In this document: in pieces, positions 39,154 to 48,232 of the stretch | Numbering within the stretch: position 1 is the first letter of the stretch | Layout of the letters: every line of letters starts with the position of its first letter | DNA from: Variovorax sp. Root473 | Lineage (GTDB): Bacteria; Pseudomonadota; Gammaproteobacteria; Burkholderiales; Burkholderiaceae_C | Direction: 5' to 3' | NCBI RefSeq assembly: GCF_001426505.1 | Contig: NZ_LMEV01000001.1 | Location: 311,378-375,377, forward strand | Length of the DNA: 64,000 nucleotides | Notes under the pieces: generated by a model | What the model was told of the DNA's origin: nothing | Database searches by the model: none | Seen by the model: the letters and a program-made list of their open reading frames with translations, nothing else | Made by a program: the position numbers and the translations under genes

Positions 39154-39201
39154 CGTAGGCCCCCGCCGCCGGGCTACGTACCCGTACGCAGGGGTAAACC
39201 C
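39154..39201 (-). promoter_or_regulatory. Cluster of CGTA/TACG half-sites upstream of kgtP
   Basis: The 143 bp between the response-regulator stop and kgtP contain CGTAG (39154), CTACG (39174), the dyad CGTAC-CC-GTACG (39177-39188) and the dyad GGGT-AA-ACCC (39192-39201). This density of paired half-sites is not seen elsewhere in the window. FixJ/NarL-type regulators bind short inverted half-sites, so this is a likely target of the adjacent regulator. The promoter hexamers themselves are not clear. Confidence 0.5.
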
Positions 39202-39207
39202 TAAGTT

Positions 39208-39828
39208 CTAGAGACCATGCTCGCGCAGGAAGCGGTCGAGCTCCAGGCTGCTCGAAAAACCCAGTTTCGCGAACATGTGGGCCCGGTGCGTTTCCACGGT
39301 GCGCAGTTCCAGCGGCGCGAGCTCCTGGGCGATGCGCTTGTTGGGCAGGCCTTCGGCGACGAGCCGGGCGACCTGCATCTCGCGCGGCGTGAGCTTGGCC
39401 CACAGCGCCTGCGCGGCCTGCCGGGCCTGGCGGCGCACGGCGATTTCTTCGGCCTTCTGCAGCGCCTTGGCGATGCTGTCGAGCAGGCGCTCGTCGTTGC
39501 AGGGTTTCTCCAGCCAGCCGAAGGCGCCGTTCTGCACCGCCTCGACCGCCATCGGGATGTCGCCGTGCCCGGACAGGAAGATCACGACCAGCGGGCTGTC
39601 CTGGGCGCGCAGCGCGTCGAACACCTGCAGGCCGCTCATGCCTTCCATGCGCAGGTCGAGGATGGCGCAGCCCGGGCGCTGCAGGTCGGCGCCGGCCAGG
39701 AAGGCCTCGCCCGAGGCGAAGGCCTGCACCGCGTGGCCGCGCGACAGCAGCAGCAGGCCCAAAGAGCGGCGCACGGCCTCGTCGTCGTCGACGACGCACA
39801 GGTGGTTGGCAAGCAGGGGTGCGTTCAC
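39208..39828 (-). CDS. FixJ/DctR-type response regulator
   Basis: 206 residues: receiver domain (about 8-120, acceptor Asp58 in [10 protein letters not shown], Lys in WLEKPCN) and a C-terminal LuxR-type helix-turn-helix (about 142-200, [25 protein letters not shown] and [15 protein letters not shown]). The start is GTG at 39828, overlapping the kinase stop by 4 bases (GTGA). It lies directly upstream of kgtP on the same strand, with the half-site cluster between, so control of dicarboxylate uptake is the likely role. Confidence 0.9.
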   Translation of the reverse strand: MNAPLLANHLCVVDDDEAVRRSLGLLLLSRGHAVQAFASGEAFLAGADLQRPGCAILDLRMEGMSGLQVFDALRAQDSPLVVIFLSGHGDIPMAVEAVQNGAFGWLEKPCNDERLLDSIAKALQKAEEIAVRRQARQAAQALWAKLTPREMQVARLVAEGLPNKRIAQELAPLELRTVETHRAHMFAKLGFSSSLELDRFLREHGL

Positions 39829-42017
39829 GGGGAAGCCTCCAGTTCGAGGGTGAAGACCGTGCCGCCGCCGGGTCGGTCGGCGAACGACAAGCGGCCGCGG
39901 TGGGCCTCCACGATGGTGCGGCAGATGTTCAGGCCCAGCCCGAGGCCACCGGCCTTGGTGGTGAAGAAGGGCGCGAAGACCTGCTCGGCCAGCGCGGCGT
40001 CGATGCCGGGGCCGTGGTCGGCGATGCGGATGTGCACGCGCCCTTCGCGCAGCTCGGCCTCGACCTCGACCACGCGCCGCTCGGGCGGCGTGCCTTGCTG
40101 CATCGCCTGCAGGCTGTTCGACAGCAGGTTCAGCAGCACCTGCTCGAGCAGCACGCGGTCGCCGCGCACGGGCGGTAGCGCGGGCGCCACGCGCACTTCG
40201 GCGCGCACCTGCCGCTGGCGCATCTCGCCCTGCAGCAGCGCCAGCGCGTTGGCCACCAGCGCGGCCACGGCGCAGTCTTCGGTGCCGGCGGTGCGCTGGC
40301 GCACGAAGCCGCGGATGCGCCGCACGATCTCGGCGCTGCGCTTGGCCTGCGCGACGGTCTCGTCGAGGCTGCTGGCCAGCAGCGGCTGGTTGCCCTGCTC
40401 GGCGAAGGCCTTGGCGGCGCTGGCGAAATTGCTCAGCGCCATCAGCGGCTGGTTGAGTTCGTGGGCCAGCGTGGACGCCATCTCGCCCAGGCTGGCCAGG
40501 CGCTGCGCGTGCTGCAGCTGCTCGTCGTTCTGGCGCTGGCGCAGCTCGGCGCGCTTCTGCTCGGTGATGTCGACCACCGAGCTCATCCAGCCGCTGTGGC
40601 GGCCGTCGGCGTCGATGAGCCGCGCGGTGTAGACCATGGTGATGACCTCGTGTCCGTCTCGATGCCGCAGGCGCGACTCGAAGCCGGAGCGCGCGGGCTG
40701 CCCGCTCATCATGGCCTCGTAGCGGAACCAGTGTTGCGTCACGTCGTCGGGGTGCCAGTAGGGGTACGGCGGTAGCCGGCCCAGCAGCTCGTCGGCGCCG
40801 TAGCCGGTCATTTCGCAGAAGGCCGGGTTGACGTAGATGATGCGGCCCTGCAGGTCGCGCGCGCGCATGCCGACGAGCAGCGAGTCTTCCATCGCCTTGC
40901 GGAAGGCGTGGGCCTGGTCGAGCTCGTGGGTGCGCTCGCGCACGCGCAGCTCCAGGTCGCGCCGCGCGTCGCGCTGCTCGGCGAAGCGGCGCTCGCGCAG
41001 CCGCCAGTACAGCGCGCCCAGCAGCAGCACGCCGGCGCCCAGCAGGCCGAGCATCCAGGTGCGCTCGCGCGCGCGGGTGACTTCGGCATGGTCGGCCATC
41101 ACCGTGAGGGTCCAGCCCAGGTCGGGCAAGGGCTCGTCCACCGCGAGGAAGCGGCGCGCCTTGCCGCCGACCGTCGTGCGCACCAGGTAGCCCGGCGAAT
41201 CTTCGAGGTGCGTGACGCGCCATGGCAGCGGCGCGAAGCGGGTGCGCGTGCCGTACTGCTGGTCGTGCGCGATGCCGGCCAGGTCGGCGGGGCTCAGCGG
41301 CCGCGTGGCCTGGTACATCCAGCCCGGCACCGAGCTCAGGAACACGATGCCGCGCGCGTCGGTCAGCAGGATCGGGTCGCGCACGAAGGCCCAGGCGTCG
41401 TGCAGCTGGCGCAGGCTGACCTTGACGGTGACCACGCCCAGCACCTCGCCTCCGCCCTCGGCGCGCACCGGCGCCGACATGAACAGCCCCGGCTCGCCCG
41501 TGGTCTGGCCCACGCCGTAGAACAGGCCGCGCCGCCCGGCGCGCGCGTCGAGAAAATACGGCCGGTTGGCGTACGACTCGCCCACGAAGCTCTGCGGCGT
41601 GGCCCAGTTGCTCGCGGCCAGCGTGAGGCCCTGCGGGTCGGTGAGGTACAGCGCGTCGGAGCCCGCGAGGCGGTTCACTTCCTCGATGTGGTGGTTGGCG
41701 CGCTGCCGCGCGGCGGGGTCCTGCGGATGGGCCAGCACGGCGAGCACGTCGGGATGCATGCCGGCGGTGAACGGCAGGTAGCCGTACTTGCCGGCGGCGT
41801 CGCGCAGGCCGAGCACGTGCACTTCCATGGCGCGGCGGATCGAGTCGGCCTGGAAGTTCGCCTCGCGCCGCGCGGCCCACTGGCCGGCCGCGGCGATCAG
41901 CAGCAGCGCCAGCGCTACGGCGCCCGCCCAGGCCACCAACGCGCGGCGGCGGGAACGCGCCGGCGATGCAGACGAAGAGGAAGCAGGAAGAGACGGTTCG
42001 GGCGAAAGGGGCGGCAT
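39825..42017 (-). CDS. DctB-like sensor histidine kinase
   Basis: 730 residues. TM1 is at about 25-47, a double-Cache periplasmic sensor at about 55-310 ([20 protein letters not shown] and [11 protein letters not shown] are typical of dicarboxylate-binding DctB), TM2 at about 321-339, and a PAS domain at about 375-490 ([19 protein letters not shown]). The HisKA domain has His519 in [10 protein letters not shown], and the HATPase carries [17 protein letters not shown] and DHGPGID. The PAS insertion is not in classical DctB. ATG at 42017 has no clear ribosome site. It is cotranscribed with the FixJ-type regulator. Confidence 0.92.
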   Translation of the reverse strand: MPPLSPEPSLPASSSSASPARSRRRALVAWAGAVALALLLIAAAGQWAARREANFQADSIRRAMEVHVLGLRDAAGKYGYLPFTAGMHPDVLAVLAHPQDPAARQRANHHIEEVNRLAGSDALYLTDPQGLTLAASNWATPQSFVGESYANRPYFLDARAGRRGLFYGVGQTTGEPGLFMSAPVRAEGGGEVLGVVTVKVSLRQLHDAWAFVRDPILLTDARGIVFLSSVPGWMYQATRPLSPADLAGIAHDQQYGTRTRFAPLPWRVTHLEDSPGYLVRTTVGGKARRFLAVDEPLPDLGWTLTVMADHAEVTRARERTWMLGLLGAGVLLLGALYWRLRERRFAEQRDARRDLELRVRERTHELDQAHAFRKAMEDSLLVGMRARDLQGRIIYVNPAFCEMTGYGADELLGRLPPYPYWHPDDVTQHWFRYEAMMSGQPARSGFESRLRHRDGHEVITMVYTARLIDADGRHSGWMSSVVDITEQKRAELRQRQNDEQLQHAQRLASLGEMASTLAHELNQPLMALSNFASAAKAFAEQGNQPLLASSLDETVAQAKRSAEIVRRIRGFVRQRTAGTEDCAVAALVANALALLQGEMRQRQVRAEVRVAPALPPVRGDRVLLEQVLLNLLSNSLQAMQQGTPPERRVVEVEAELREGRVHIRIADHGPGIDAALAEQVFAPFFTTKAGGLGLGLNICRTIVEAHRGRLSFADRPGGGTVFTLELEASP

Positions 42018-42088
42018 GGGAGGCAGGTCCGCAGGTCCGGCCGGCGCGGCGTGCGGAATTTTGCCCTGATCCGCGGGCCGGCCCTCTC

Positions 42089-43390
42089 TCAGGCCGCCGG
42101 CCGCAGCAGCCAGCGCACTTCCTGTGTCTGCTCGCTCTCGGGGTAGCGCGCCTCGAGCGTCGTAAGGATCGGCTGCGCCATGTCCGTGCGGCCGAGCCCC
42201 TGCACCAGCGCGCGGGCCGCGAGTTCGTAGGCCTGCGGAATCGCCGCGTGGCCGCGGAAGCGCTTGTCGAAGCCCGACAGCAGCGCGAGCGTGCCGTGGG
42301 CGTCGCCGCCGCGCCATTCGGCGCGGGCCATGGCGATGACCATGGCCGGGTCGTCGAGCACGAAGCTCTTGTCGATGGCGCGGCAGGCCTTGAAGACCTT
42401 CAGCGCGTCCGACGCGAGGTCGCGCCGCATCAGCAGCGGAATGAAGCGGCGCGCATGGTCGAACAGCGTGTCCTTCTTGTCGGGCATGAGCGCCAGCACG
42501 CGGTGGTAGCGGCGCTGCGCGGCCAGGTCGTCGGCGTCGGCGGTGCGCTGCGCCTCGTAGGCGATGCCCAGCGCGGCGGCCAGGTCGCCGTCGGTGATGC
42601 ACTGCGCCACCTCGGCGTCGGTGCGCTGCGCGGCGATCTGTGCGGGCGTGCGGCGGTCGGCGGGTGCGCCGTCGTCGGCGCCCGCACCAGGCGCGAGGTC
42701 GATGCCGAAGGCGTCGTGGTGCTGGTACATCACGTAGCCCAGGAGGCTGGCCATCACCCAGCCGAAGTAGATGAACGCGAAGTTGACGATCGGCAACACG
42801 ATGCGCCCGTCGAACACCGGCAGCACCATCGAGATCGCCACCTGCGCGCCCGTGCTCAGCAGGAACAGGAAGAAGCACAGCAGCGCATAGGGCCAGCCGA
42901 TGGTGCGCATCGCGTCCATCACGTAGCCCGGGTTCATGGCCTGGAAGAAGCTGCCCGATTGCACCAGCACGATCACCGCCGCCGGGAAGGTGAAGGACAT
43001 GATGAAGAGGCCCACCGTGCCCAGCACCGGCTCGTACCAGGCGAGCCAGCCGATGAGCATCGTCTGCACCAGCGAGATGGCGAAGAGCTTCCACGGCAGG
43101 TAGGTCCACTCGTCGCTCGATTCGCGCCCGAAGTCGGCCGAGTCGCGGATGCCGCGCGCGCCCAGCGCAATGACCTTGAAGCCGTAGCGGCTGGCCGCCA
43201 GGATGATGCCGACCTCGATGACGACGAAGGCCAGCGCATCGGGCAGGAAGAACACGGCCTCGAACAGCAGGCTGCAGAACGACAGCACCAGGCCGTAGGC
43301 CAGCGGCCGCAGCTGGAGCGGAAAGGCGAAGAAACTGTTGAGGCGGTGCCAGAACGGCGGGGGCGGCGGCAGGGAGTCGCGGTCGATCAT
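42089..43390 (-). CDS. Polytopic membrane protein with soluble C-terminal helical domain, function unknown
   Basis: 433 residues. The N-terminal half (about 25-240) has about six membrane helices with short amphipathic stretches (AFVVIEVGIILAASRYGF, NPGYVMDAMRTIGWPYALL). A spacer around 245-265 is rich in Ala, Gly and Asp. The C-terminal 165 residues look like a helical repeat (AAALGIAYEAQRT, DLASDALKVFKACRAIDKSF, RALVQGLGRTDMAQPILTTLEARY). The membrane half resembles DUF4013-type domains in general form, but I cannot assign it. It lies 71 bp upstream of the DctB-like kinase on the same strand. Confidence 0.75.
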   Translation of the reverse strand: MIDRDSLPPPPPFWHRLNSFFAFPLQLRPLAYGLVLSFCSLLFEAVFFLPDALAFVVIEVGIILAASRYGFKVIALGARGIRDSADFGRESSDEWTYLPWKLFAISLVQTMLIGWLAWYEPVLGTVGLFIMSFTFPAAVIVLVQSGSFFQAMNPGYVMDAMRTIGWPYALLCFFLFLLSTGAQVAISMVLPVFDGRIVLPIVNFAFIYFGWVMASLLGYVMYQHHDAFGIDLAPGAGADDGAPADRRTPAQIAAQRTDAEVAQCITDGDLAAALGIAYEAQRTADADDLAAQRRYHRVLALMPDKKDTLFDHARRFIPLLMRRDLASDALKVFKACRAIDKSFVLDDPAMVIAMARAEWRGGDAHGTLALLSGFDKRFRGHAAIPQAYELAARALVQGLGRTDMAQPILTTLEARYPESEQTQEVRWLLRPAA

Positions 43391-43415
43391 GGCGGGGCCT
43401 GTTCTGCGGCTGCGG

Positions 43416-43955
43416 CTACTTGCGGAAGAAATCGCTCTGGCTCATCGCGCCCGCGCCGCCCAGGCGCACCACGGTGACGCCGCTGGAATGCACGAGGCGC
43501 ATCTGGCCGAGTTCGCGCTCCAGGCGCTGGGTGAAATTGCTTTTGTACTGCAGCACCGACTCGCCCATCTTCAGCACGCTGGTGCCCGTGACGGTCGCGC
43601 TCTTGCGGTCGGTCGCCACCTCGATGCTGTCGATGTGGTAGTCGTACTCGATGGTGAGGATGCCGCCCATGCGGTCGCCGACGGTGCGAAACAGCTCGAC
43701 GTTTTCCTTCACCGAGTCGCAGGCTTCGTCGCGGTTCTGCGTGGTCTCGACGGTGCGGCCCATCGCCGTGACCTTGCTTTCGATCACCGCCTTGCGGCTG
43801 AGCTTCTTGCAGATCGCGTCGGCGTCGCGCGAGTAGATGGCGTGGGCGTCCTTCTGGTAGTAGTCGCGCACCATCGCCTCGTCGAGCTTGCGGCCGCCGA
43901 CAAAGAAGAACCACGCGCCCACGCAGAGCGCGATCACGATCGCAATTTGCTTCAT
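43416..43955 (-). CDS. Conserved envelope protein of unknown function
   Basis: 179 residues. A hydrophobic N-terminal segment (about 3-20, QIAIVIALCVGAWFFFVGG) is a signal anchor, followed by a mixed alpha/beta domain. Two cysteines (DAICKKLSR near residue 50 and DEACDSV near 80) could form a disulfide if periplasmic. ATG at 43955 is chosen because GGGGCGGGA lies just upstream; the frame also has a GTG/ATG-like start at 43973. It precedes the polytopic protein by 25 bp and is probably cotranscribed with it. Confidence 0.75.
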   Translation of the reverse strand: MKQIAIVIALCVGAWFFFVGGRKLDEAMVRDYYQKDAHAIYSRDADAICKKLSRKAVIESKVTAMGRTVETTQNRDEACDSVKENVELFRTVGDRMGGILTIEYDYHIDSIEVATDRKSATVTGTSVLKMGESVLQYKSNFTQRLERELGQMRLVHSSGVTVVRLGGAGAMSQSDFFRK

Positions 43956-44052
43956 TCCCGCCCCCGCGCGCACGCGGTCCCGCTCCGTTTTGCGGCGCAG
44001 TATACGTTGCCGAATGTTTCCAGACGGCGGCGGGATGAGGGCTCTTGGCGCG

Positions 44053-44613
44053 TCAGCCGGCGCGGTAGAAGATGTAGTCGGCCTGGTACTTCACGACCTG
44101 TTTCTGGCCCATGTTCGTGGCGCCACAGGCGGCGGCGGGGGCCACGCCACCCTGCGTGGCGACGCGCTGGATGTAGCTCACGCCCTGCATGGCGCCCATG
44201 CCGGTGGCGGGATTGGCCTTCACCAACTGGTGGGGAATGTTGCCGGTGCCGTTCGGCGCCACCGCCACCTGCGTGGCCGTGACCTTCGAGCCGTCGGCGT
44301 TCTCCCAGGTGGCGGGCGGGCCATAGTATTTGCCGACCTGCTTGCCGGCGCGGTCCATCAGCCTGGCGTCGGGGCCGACGAACACCCATTCATGCTGGCC
44401 CGGCATGTTGGCCTTGGCGCGGCATTCGTAGGTGATGTCGCCCGCGCCCACGGTTTCCATGGCCACGCGGTGGCCAGCGGGCACCTTCACGGCGTCGGGC
44501 AGGCTGGCCTGCGAGAACATCGGCAGGGGCTTGGCGCCCATGCCGGAACAGGCGGCCAGGCCAAGCGCCGCTGCGGTGGTGGAAGCCAGGACGGTCAGGG
44601 TGCGGATGTGCAT
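44053..44613 (-). CDS. DUF3455 family lipoprotein
   Basis: 186 residues with a lipoprotein signal (LASTTAAALGLAAC, Cys near residue 22). The DUF3455 domain covers the rest: VPAGHRVAMETVGAGDITYEC, EWVFVGPDARLMDRAGKQVG, YYGPPATWENADGSKV and the closing YQADYIFYRAG. Two further cysteines (ITYEC, AAACG) may pair. GAGGA precedes the ATG. It is divergent from an ECF sigma gene with 173 bp between, an arrangement I believe recurs in Burkholderiales, so it may be part of that sigma factor's regulon. Confidence 0.88.
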   Translation of the reverse strand: MHIRTLTVLASTTAAALGLAACSGMGAKPLPMFSQASLPDAVKVPAGHRVAMETVGAGDITYECRAKANMPGQHEWVFVGPDARLMDRAGKQVGKYYGPPATWENADGSKVTATQVAVAPNGTGNIPHQLVKANPATGMGAMQGVSYIQRVATQGGVAPAAACGATNMGQKQVVKYQADYIFYRAG

Positions 44614-44721
44614 GGTCGTTTCCTCGGTGTCTGATCGATGGTGAAAAAAAGAAAGGGCCGCCGTCTGGAGTTCTGCATGTCGACGCCTCCCCGTCCCCCT
44701 GTACGCAGCGCAAGGCCCGTT

Positions 44722-44748
44722 GGATTCACGCCGGGTGCGATTGAATCC
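44722..44748. promoter_or_regulatory. Inverted repeat in the DUF3455-sigma intergenic region
   Basis: GGATTCA (44722-44728) and TGAATCC (44742-44748) are perfect 7-bp arms around 13 bp, about 40-65 bp before the sigma-factor start. It may be an operator, or each arm may be part of oppositely directed ECF promoters. Nothing else in the spacer is distinctive. Confidence 0.35.
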
Positions 44749-44786
44749 GCCCGCACCGTCGGGCCGTACCTTGGGCATGCGCACCG

Positions 44787-45380
44787 ATGCCCCACAATCC
44801 GCCGATGACCGCACCCAGCCCCGACGCCGAACTGATGGCGCTGATCGACCGGATCGGCCATCGCGACGAAGCCGCCCTGCGGCAGCTCTACGACCGCACC
44901 TCGCCCCGCCTCATGGGGCTGGCGATGCGCGTGGTGCGCCAGCGCGAATGGGCCGAAGACGTGCTGCAGGAATCCTTCCTCACCGTCTGGCGCGTGGCCG
45001 CCGACTACCGCGCCTCGCTGAGTCCGCCGATGGCCTGGCTGGGGCTCATCGTGCGCAGCCGCTCGCTCGACCTGCTGCGCCGACGCACCGCCGACCGCGC
45101 CCAGCTCACGCAGGAATTCGACGAGCTCATGGCCGACACCTTCGAATCCGACACGCCCAACCCGGCCGACATGGCCGATGCGGGCGAACAGGCCTGGGCG
45201 CTGCACCAGTGCCTGAGCCAGCTCGAGGGCCGCCAGCGCGAGGTGGTCAGCCTGGCCTACCTGCGCGAGCTGAGCCACAGCGAACTGGCCGAACAGCTCA
45301 AGCTGCCGCTGGGCACCGTGAAGACCTGGATCCGGCGCGGGCTCGACAAGCTGCGCACCTGCATGGGCCGTTTCGCCTGA
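44787..45380 (+). CDS. ECF RNA polymerase sigma factor
   Basis: 197 residues. Region 2 spans about 25-95 (LYDRTSPRLMGLAMRVVRQR, AEDVLQESFLTVWRVAADYR) and region 4 about 140-195 (QREVVSLAYLRELSHSELAEQL, KLPLGTVKTWIRRGLDKLR). The type resembles SigK-like ECF factors that work with RskA anti-sigma factors, and such a gene follows 16 bases downstream. The start could also be the ATG at 44805; neither start has a clear ribosome site. Confidence 0.92.
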   Translation: MPHNPPMTAPSPDAELMALIDRIGHRDEAALRQLYDRTSPRLMGLAMRVVRQREWAEDVLQESFLTVWRVAADYRASLSPPMAWLGLIVRSRSLDLLRRRTADRAQLTQEFDELMADTFESDTPNPADMADAGEQAWALHQCLSQLEGRQREVVSLAYLRELSHSELAEQLKLPLGTVKTWIRRGLDKLRTCMGRFA

Positions 45381-45396
45381 TCCCGAGGACCGCCCC

Positions 45397-46158
45397 ATGA
45401 ACCTCCTTGCCCATCCCGAGCTGCTCGAACTGCTGGCCGCGAGCCATGCGCTCGGCACACTGCGCGGCGGCGCCCGCCGCCGCTTCGAAACCCTGGCGCG
45501 CGAGCAGGCGCCCGTGCGCGCCGCCGCGCTGGTCTGGCAGGGCCGGCTGGCCAGCATGACCGAACTGCAGCAGCCCGTCACGCCCGACCCGGCCGTCTGG
45601 ACCCGCATCCGCAACCTGATCGACGCCGAGCAGGCGCAGCAGGCCCTTGCGCGGCAGCGCGACGCCGCCATGCCCCTCACCGCACCGTCGACGACCACCA
45701 CTGGCGGCTGGCTGCGCAGCCTCGCGCTGTGGCGCGGCGCGGCTGCGGCCGGCGCGCTCGTGGCCGTGCTGGCCGTGGGCGTGGGCGTGAACCTGCGCGA
45801 GCAACTCATCAACGCGCCCGCCGTGCAGTACGTGGCCGTGCTGTCCGACGACAAGGCCGCCGCCTCCATGCTCGTGACCTTCGATCCCAAGAAGAAGCAG
45901 CTCGTGCTGCAGCGCGTGGGCAACTTCCGAGAAGGCACCGACAAGTCGCTGCAGCTGTGGGCCCTGCCGCCCGGCGGCGCGCCGCGCTCGCTCGGCGTGC
46001 TCGACAATGCACCGGCGCTGCGGCTGGCCGCCTCGGAATCCGATGTGCGCGTGCCGGCGCTGGCGATCAGCCTGGAGCCCAAGGGCGGCGTGCCCAGCGC
46101 GGGCGGCCCGACCGGGCCGGTGCTGTTCCATGGCCCGCTGATCGAAAAAACGCTCTGA
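45397..46158 (+). CDS. RskA-family anti-sigma factor
   Basis: 253 residues. A cytoplasmic sigma-binding region (about 1-95), one membrane helix (about 112-130, AAAAGALVAVLAVGVGVNL) and an extracytoplasmic RskA domain (about 140-253) with the family features KSLQLWALPPGGAPRSLGVL and ALAISLEPKGGVPSAGGPTG. It should hold the upstream sigma factor inactive until an envelope signal triggers its cleavage. No zinc-binding HxxxCxxC motif is present. Confidence 0.92.
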   Translation: MNLLAHPELLELLAASHALGTLRGGARRRFETLAREQAPVRAAALVWQGRLASMTELQQPVTPDPAVWTRIRNLIDAEQAQQALARQRDAAMPLTAPSTTTTGGWLRSLALWRGAAAAGALVAVLAVGVGVNLREQLINAPAVQYVAVLSDDKAAASMLVTFDPKKKQLVLQRVGNFREGTDKSLQLWALPPGGAPRSLGVLDNAPALRLAASESDVRVPALAISLEPKGGVPSAGGPTGPVLFHGPLIEKTL

Positions 46159-46194
46159 CCCTGTCCTGATTTCTCCGCTTTCGTCTTCTTTCCG

Positions 46195-46965
46195 ATGCCT
46201 TCGATGAAATCCGCACTGGCGGCCACCGCCGCCTTGCTGCTTCTTGCAACCGCTGCCTTCACCGCCCAGGCCCAGACCGCAGCCGCCGCCTTCCCCTACG
46301 AAGCCGACGGCACCGCGGCCGCCGACACCACCTCCGCCTACCTCGCCGCCAAGGCCCGCTGGCACAACGAACTGGCCGCCTTCGCGCGCGCCGACCAGGA
46401 GCGCTTTCCGGCGCCGGGCGGCGTGGTGTTCGTGGGCAGCTCCACGGTGCGCATGTGGACCCGCCTGTCGCAGGATTTTTCCCGCGTGCCGGGCGGCATC
46501 GTCAACCGCGGCTTCGGCGGCTCGACGCTGGCCGACTGCGCCCTGTTCGCACGCGACCTCGTGGTGCGCTACAAGCCCCGGCAGGTGGTGCTCTATGCGG
46601 GCGACAACGACCTGGCCGAAGGCCGCACGCCGCTGCAGGTGCTGGACAGCTTCGCGCGCTTTGCCAACGCGGTGCGCGCCGAGCTGCCCGACGCGCGCAT
46701 CAGCTTCATCTCGGTCAAGCCCAGCCCGTCGCGCGAGCAGCTCATGCCGCAGATCCGCGAGACCAACCACGTGATCTCGGCCTACCTGAACCTGCTGCCC
46801 AACAGCGAGTACATCGACATCCACACGCCGATGCTCGGCGCGGATGGACGGCCACGCCCGGAGCTGTTCCGTGGCGACCGGCTGCACCTGACGGACGAGG
46901 GCTACCGCCTGTGGCAGTCGGTGGTGGCGCCGCATCTTCCGATGCCGCCTGCGGTACAGCCCTGA
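46195..46965 (+). CDS. Secreted SGNH/GDSL-type hydrolase
   Basis: 256 residues with a signal peptide (hydrophobic about 8-25, ending AQAQ). The SGNH blocks are all visible: VFVGSSTVRMW (block I Ser about 84), NRGFGGSTLADC (block II Gly), YAGDNDLAEG (block III Asn) and GDRLHLTDEGYRLW (block V, Asp and His). The substrate could be an ester on lipid or polysaccharide. It follows the anti-sigma gene by 36 bp, so it may be under the same sigma factor. Confidence 0.9.
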   Translation: MPSMKSALAATAALLLLATAAFTAQAQTAAAAFPYEADGTAAADTTSAYLAAKARWHNELAAFARADQERFPAPGGVVFVGSSTVRMWTRLSQDFSRVPGGIVNRGFGGSTLADCALFARDLVVRYKPRQVVLYAGDNDLAEGRTPLQVLDSFARFANAVRAELPDARISFISVKPSPSREQLMPQIRETNHVISAYLNLLPNSEYIDIHTPMLGADGRPRPELFRGDRLHLTDEGYRLWQSVVAPHLPMPPAVQP

Positions 46966-46993
46966 GCCGACAGCCGACGCGATTCATTCGGGA

Positions 46994-47059
46994 GACACCG
47001 CGGAACCGGCTTTGCCGGGCTGCAGGTGTCGCCCCGGTAGGGGGTAGGAGAAGCGACAC
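46994..47059. repeat. REP-like nested hairpin between convergent genes
   Basis: GACACC (46994) pairs with GGTGTC (47025-47030), enclosing CCGGC-TTT-GCCGG (47006-47018). GTGTCGC (47026-47032) can alternatively pair with GCGACAC (47053-47059). The element lies between the convergent SGNH and OpgC genes, where REP-type sequences are common. I recall similar CCGCGGAACCGGCTTTGCCGG stretches between genes in Variovorax; this is recollection, not a search. No second copy was seen in this window. Confidence 0.55.
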
Positions 47060-47089
47060 GAAGTGCGCGAAGCCTGGGGGCGAGTTCTT

Positions 47090-48232
47090 TCACGCCGGCG
47101 CAGGCTGCGACGGCACATCGTCCGCCGGCGGCGGCACGTCGGCGCCGCGCGTGAAACGCGCCACGAAATACATCCCCGCGAACACCGCCGCCAGCAGCAG
47201 GCCGTCGCCCCACCAGGGCCGCGCCATCTGGTTGTCGCCGTAGAAGGCCAGCACCAGCAGCACCGCCACGAGGTGCGCGCAGAACACCGGCAGCGAGGCC
47301 GAGCCCATGGCTTCGAGCCAGTGCAGGCGCGGGATCCTGCGCATGAGCCACGGCCCGAAGCGCACCGCCAGGATGCCCAGCGCCACCAGGTTCACGATGC
47401 GCAGCGGGCCGAGCTGCCACTTGTCGAACAGCAGGTTCAGTTCCACGTCGCCACCGAATGGCGCCTGGCCGTTGATGCCGGTGTGGCGCCAATGGAAACC
47501 GTAGAGCGCGATGCCGGCCGCCAGCACCAGCAGCCAGGCCGGAAATCGCAGCGGCCCGGCATCGGGCGCGTGGCGGCTGGCGCCCAGGCACAGGCCCGCG
47601 AACCAGAGGAACTGCCAGGCGTAGGTGTTGAAGGCGCCCATCTCGTGGAACGGCACCGGCACGCCGAGGTAGCGCACCGCCAGCCCGTAGACCCACTCGC
47701 TGAGCCCGAACTGCGCCATCGCCCAGACCGTGGCGCTGGCCACCATCACGAGCGTCCAGCCGTGGCGCATGGCGAAGGCCAGCACCCAGGGGCTCATGAG
47801 CATGAAGAAGATGTACATCGGCAGGATGTCCAGCAGCGGCGGCTCGTAGACCAGCAGCAGCCCGAACAGGAAGCCGTCGCGCGGCTCCGCCAGGTAGTAC
47901 GACACGAGGTTCTTGACCGCCGGCTGGTCGATGTGCACGCCGAGCGCCGCGATCACCGTGAACAGGAACAGCAGGATCGCCGCCTGGCACAGGTAGACCT
48001 TGACCACGCGCCGCCAGAAGGCCTGGCGCATCGAGTCGACCCCGCGCACGTGGCCGATGCGGCTGTAGACCAGGCCGGCCACGAAGGCCGACAGCAGCAC
48101 GAAGCCCTCGGCGGCCGAGACGAAGCCAAAAGGTTGACCCAGCGGATCGGTCAGCCGCGTGGGAAGGTGGGTGACGGTCATCAGCACGAGCATCAGCCCG
48201 CGCAAGGCGTCTATTTCCCAGTAGCGTTTCAT
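47090..48232 (-). CDS. opgC: OpgC-like membrane acyltransferase
   Basis: 380 residues and about 10 membrane helices, OpgC family (acyltransferase-3-like). The N-terminus RYWEIDALRGLMLVLMTVTH is the typical start of OpgC, which succinylates osmoregulated periplasmic glucans; PFGFVSAAEGFVLLSAFVAG and MYIFFMLMSPWVLAFAM are also family-like. No glucan-synthesis genes (opgG, opgH) are visible nearby, so the substrate is uncertain. ATG at 48232 starts the conserved domain. The open frame continues far upstream as antisense shadow of the alpha-2-macroglobulin gene, which is not coding. Confidence 0.87.
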   Translation of the reverse strand: MKRYWEIDALRGLMLVLMTVTHLPTRLTDPLGQPFGFVSAAEGFVLLSAFVAGLVYSRIGHVRGVDSMRQAFWRRVVKVYLCQAAILLFLFTVIAALGVHIDQPAVKNLVSYYLAEPRDGFLFGLLLVYEPPLLDILPMYIFFMLMSPWVLAFAMRHGWTLVMVASATVWAMAQFGLSEWVYGLAVRYLGVPVPFHEMGAFNTYAWQFLWFAGLCLGASRHAPDAGPLRFPAWLLVLAAGIALYGFHWRHTGINGQAPFGGDVELNLLFDKWQLGPLRIVNLVALGILAVRFGPWLMRRIPRLHWLEAMGSASLPVFCAHLVAVLLVLAFYGDNQMARPWWGDGLLLAAVFAGMYFVARFTRGADVPPPADDVPSQPAPA

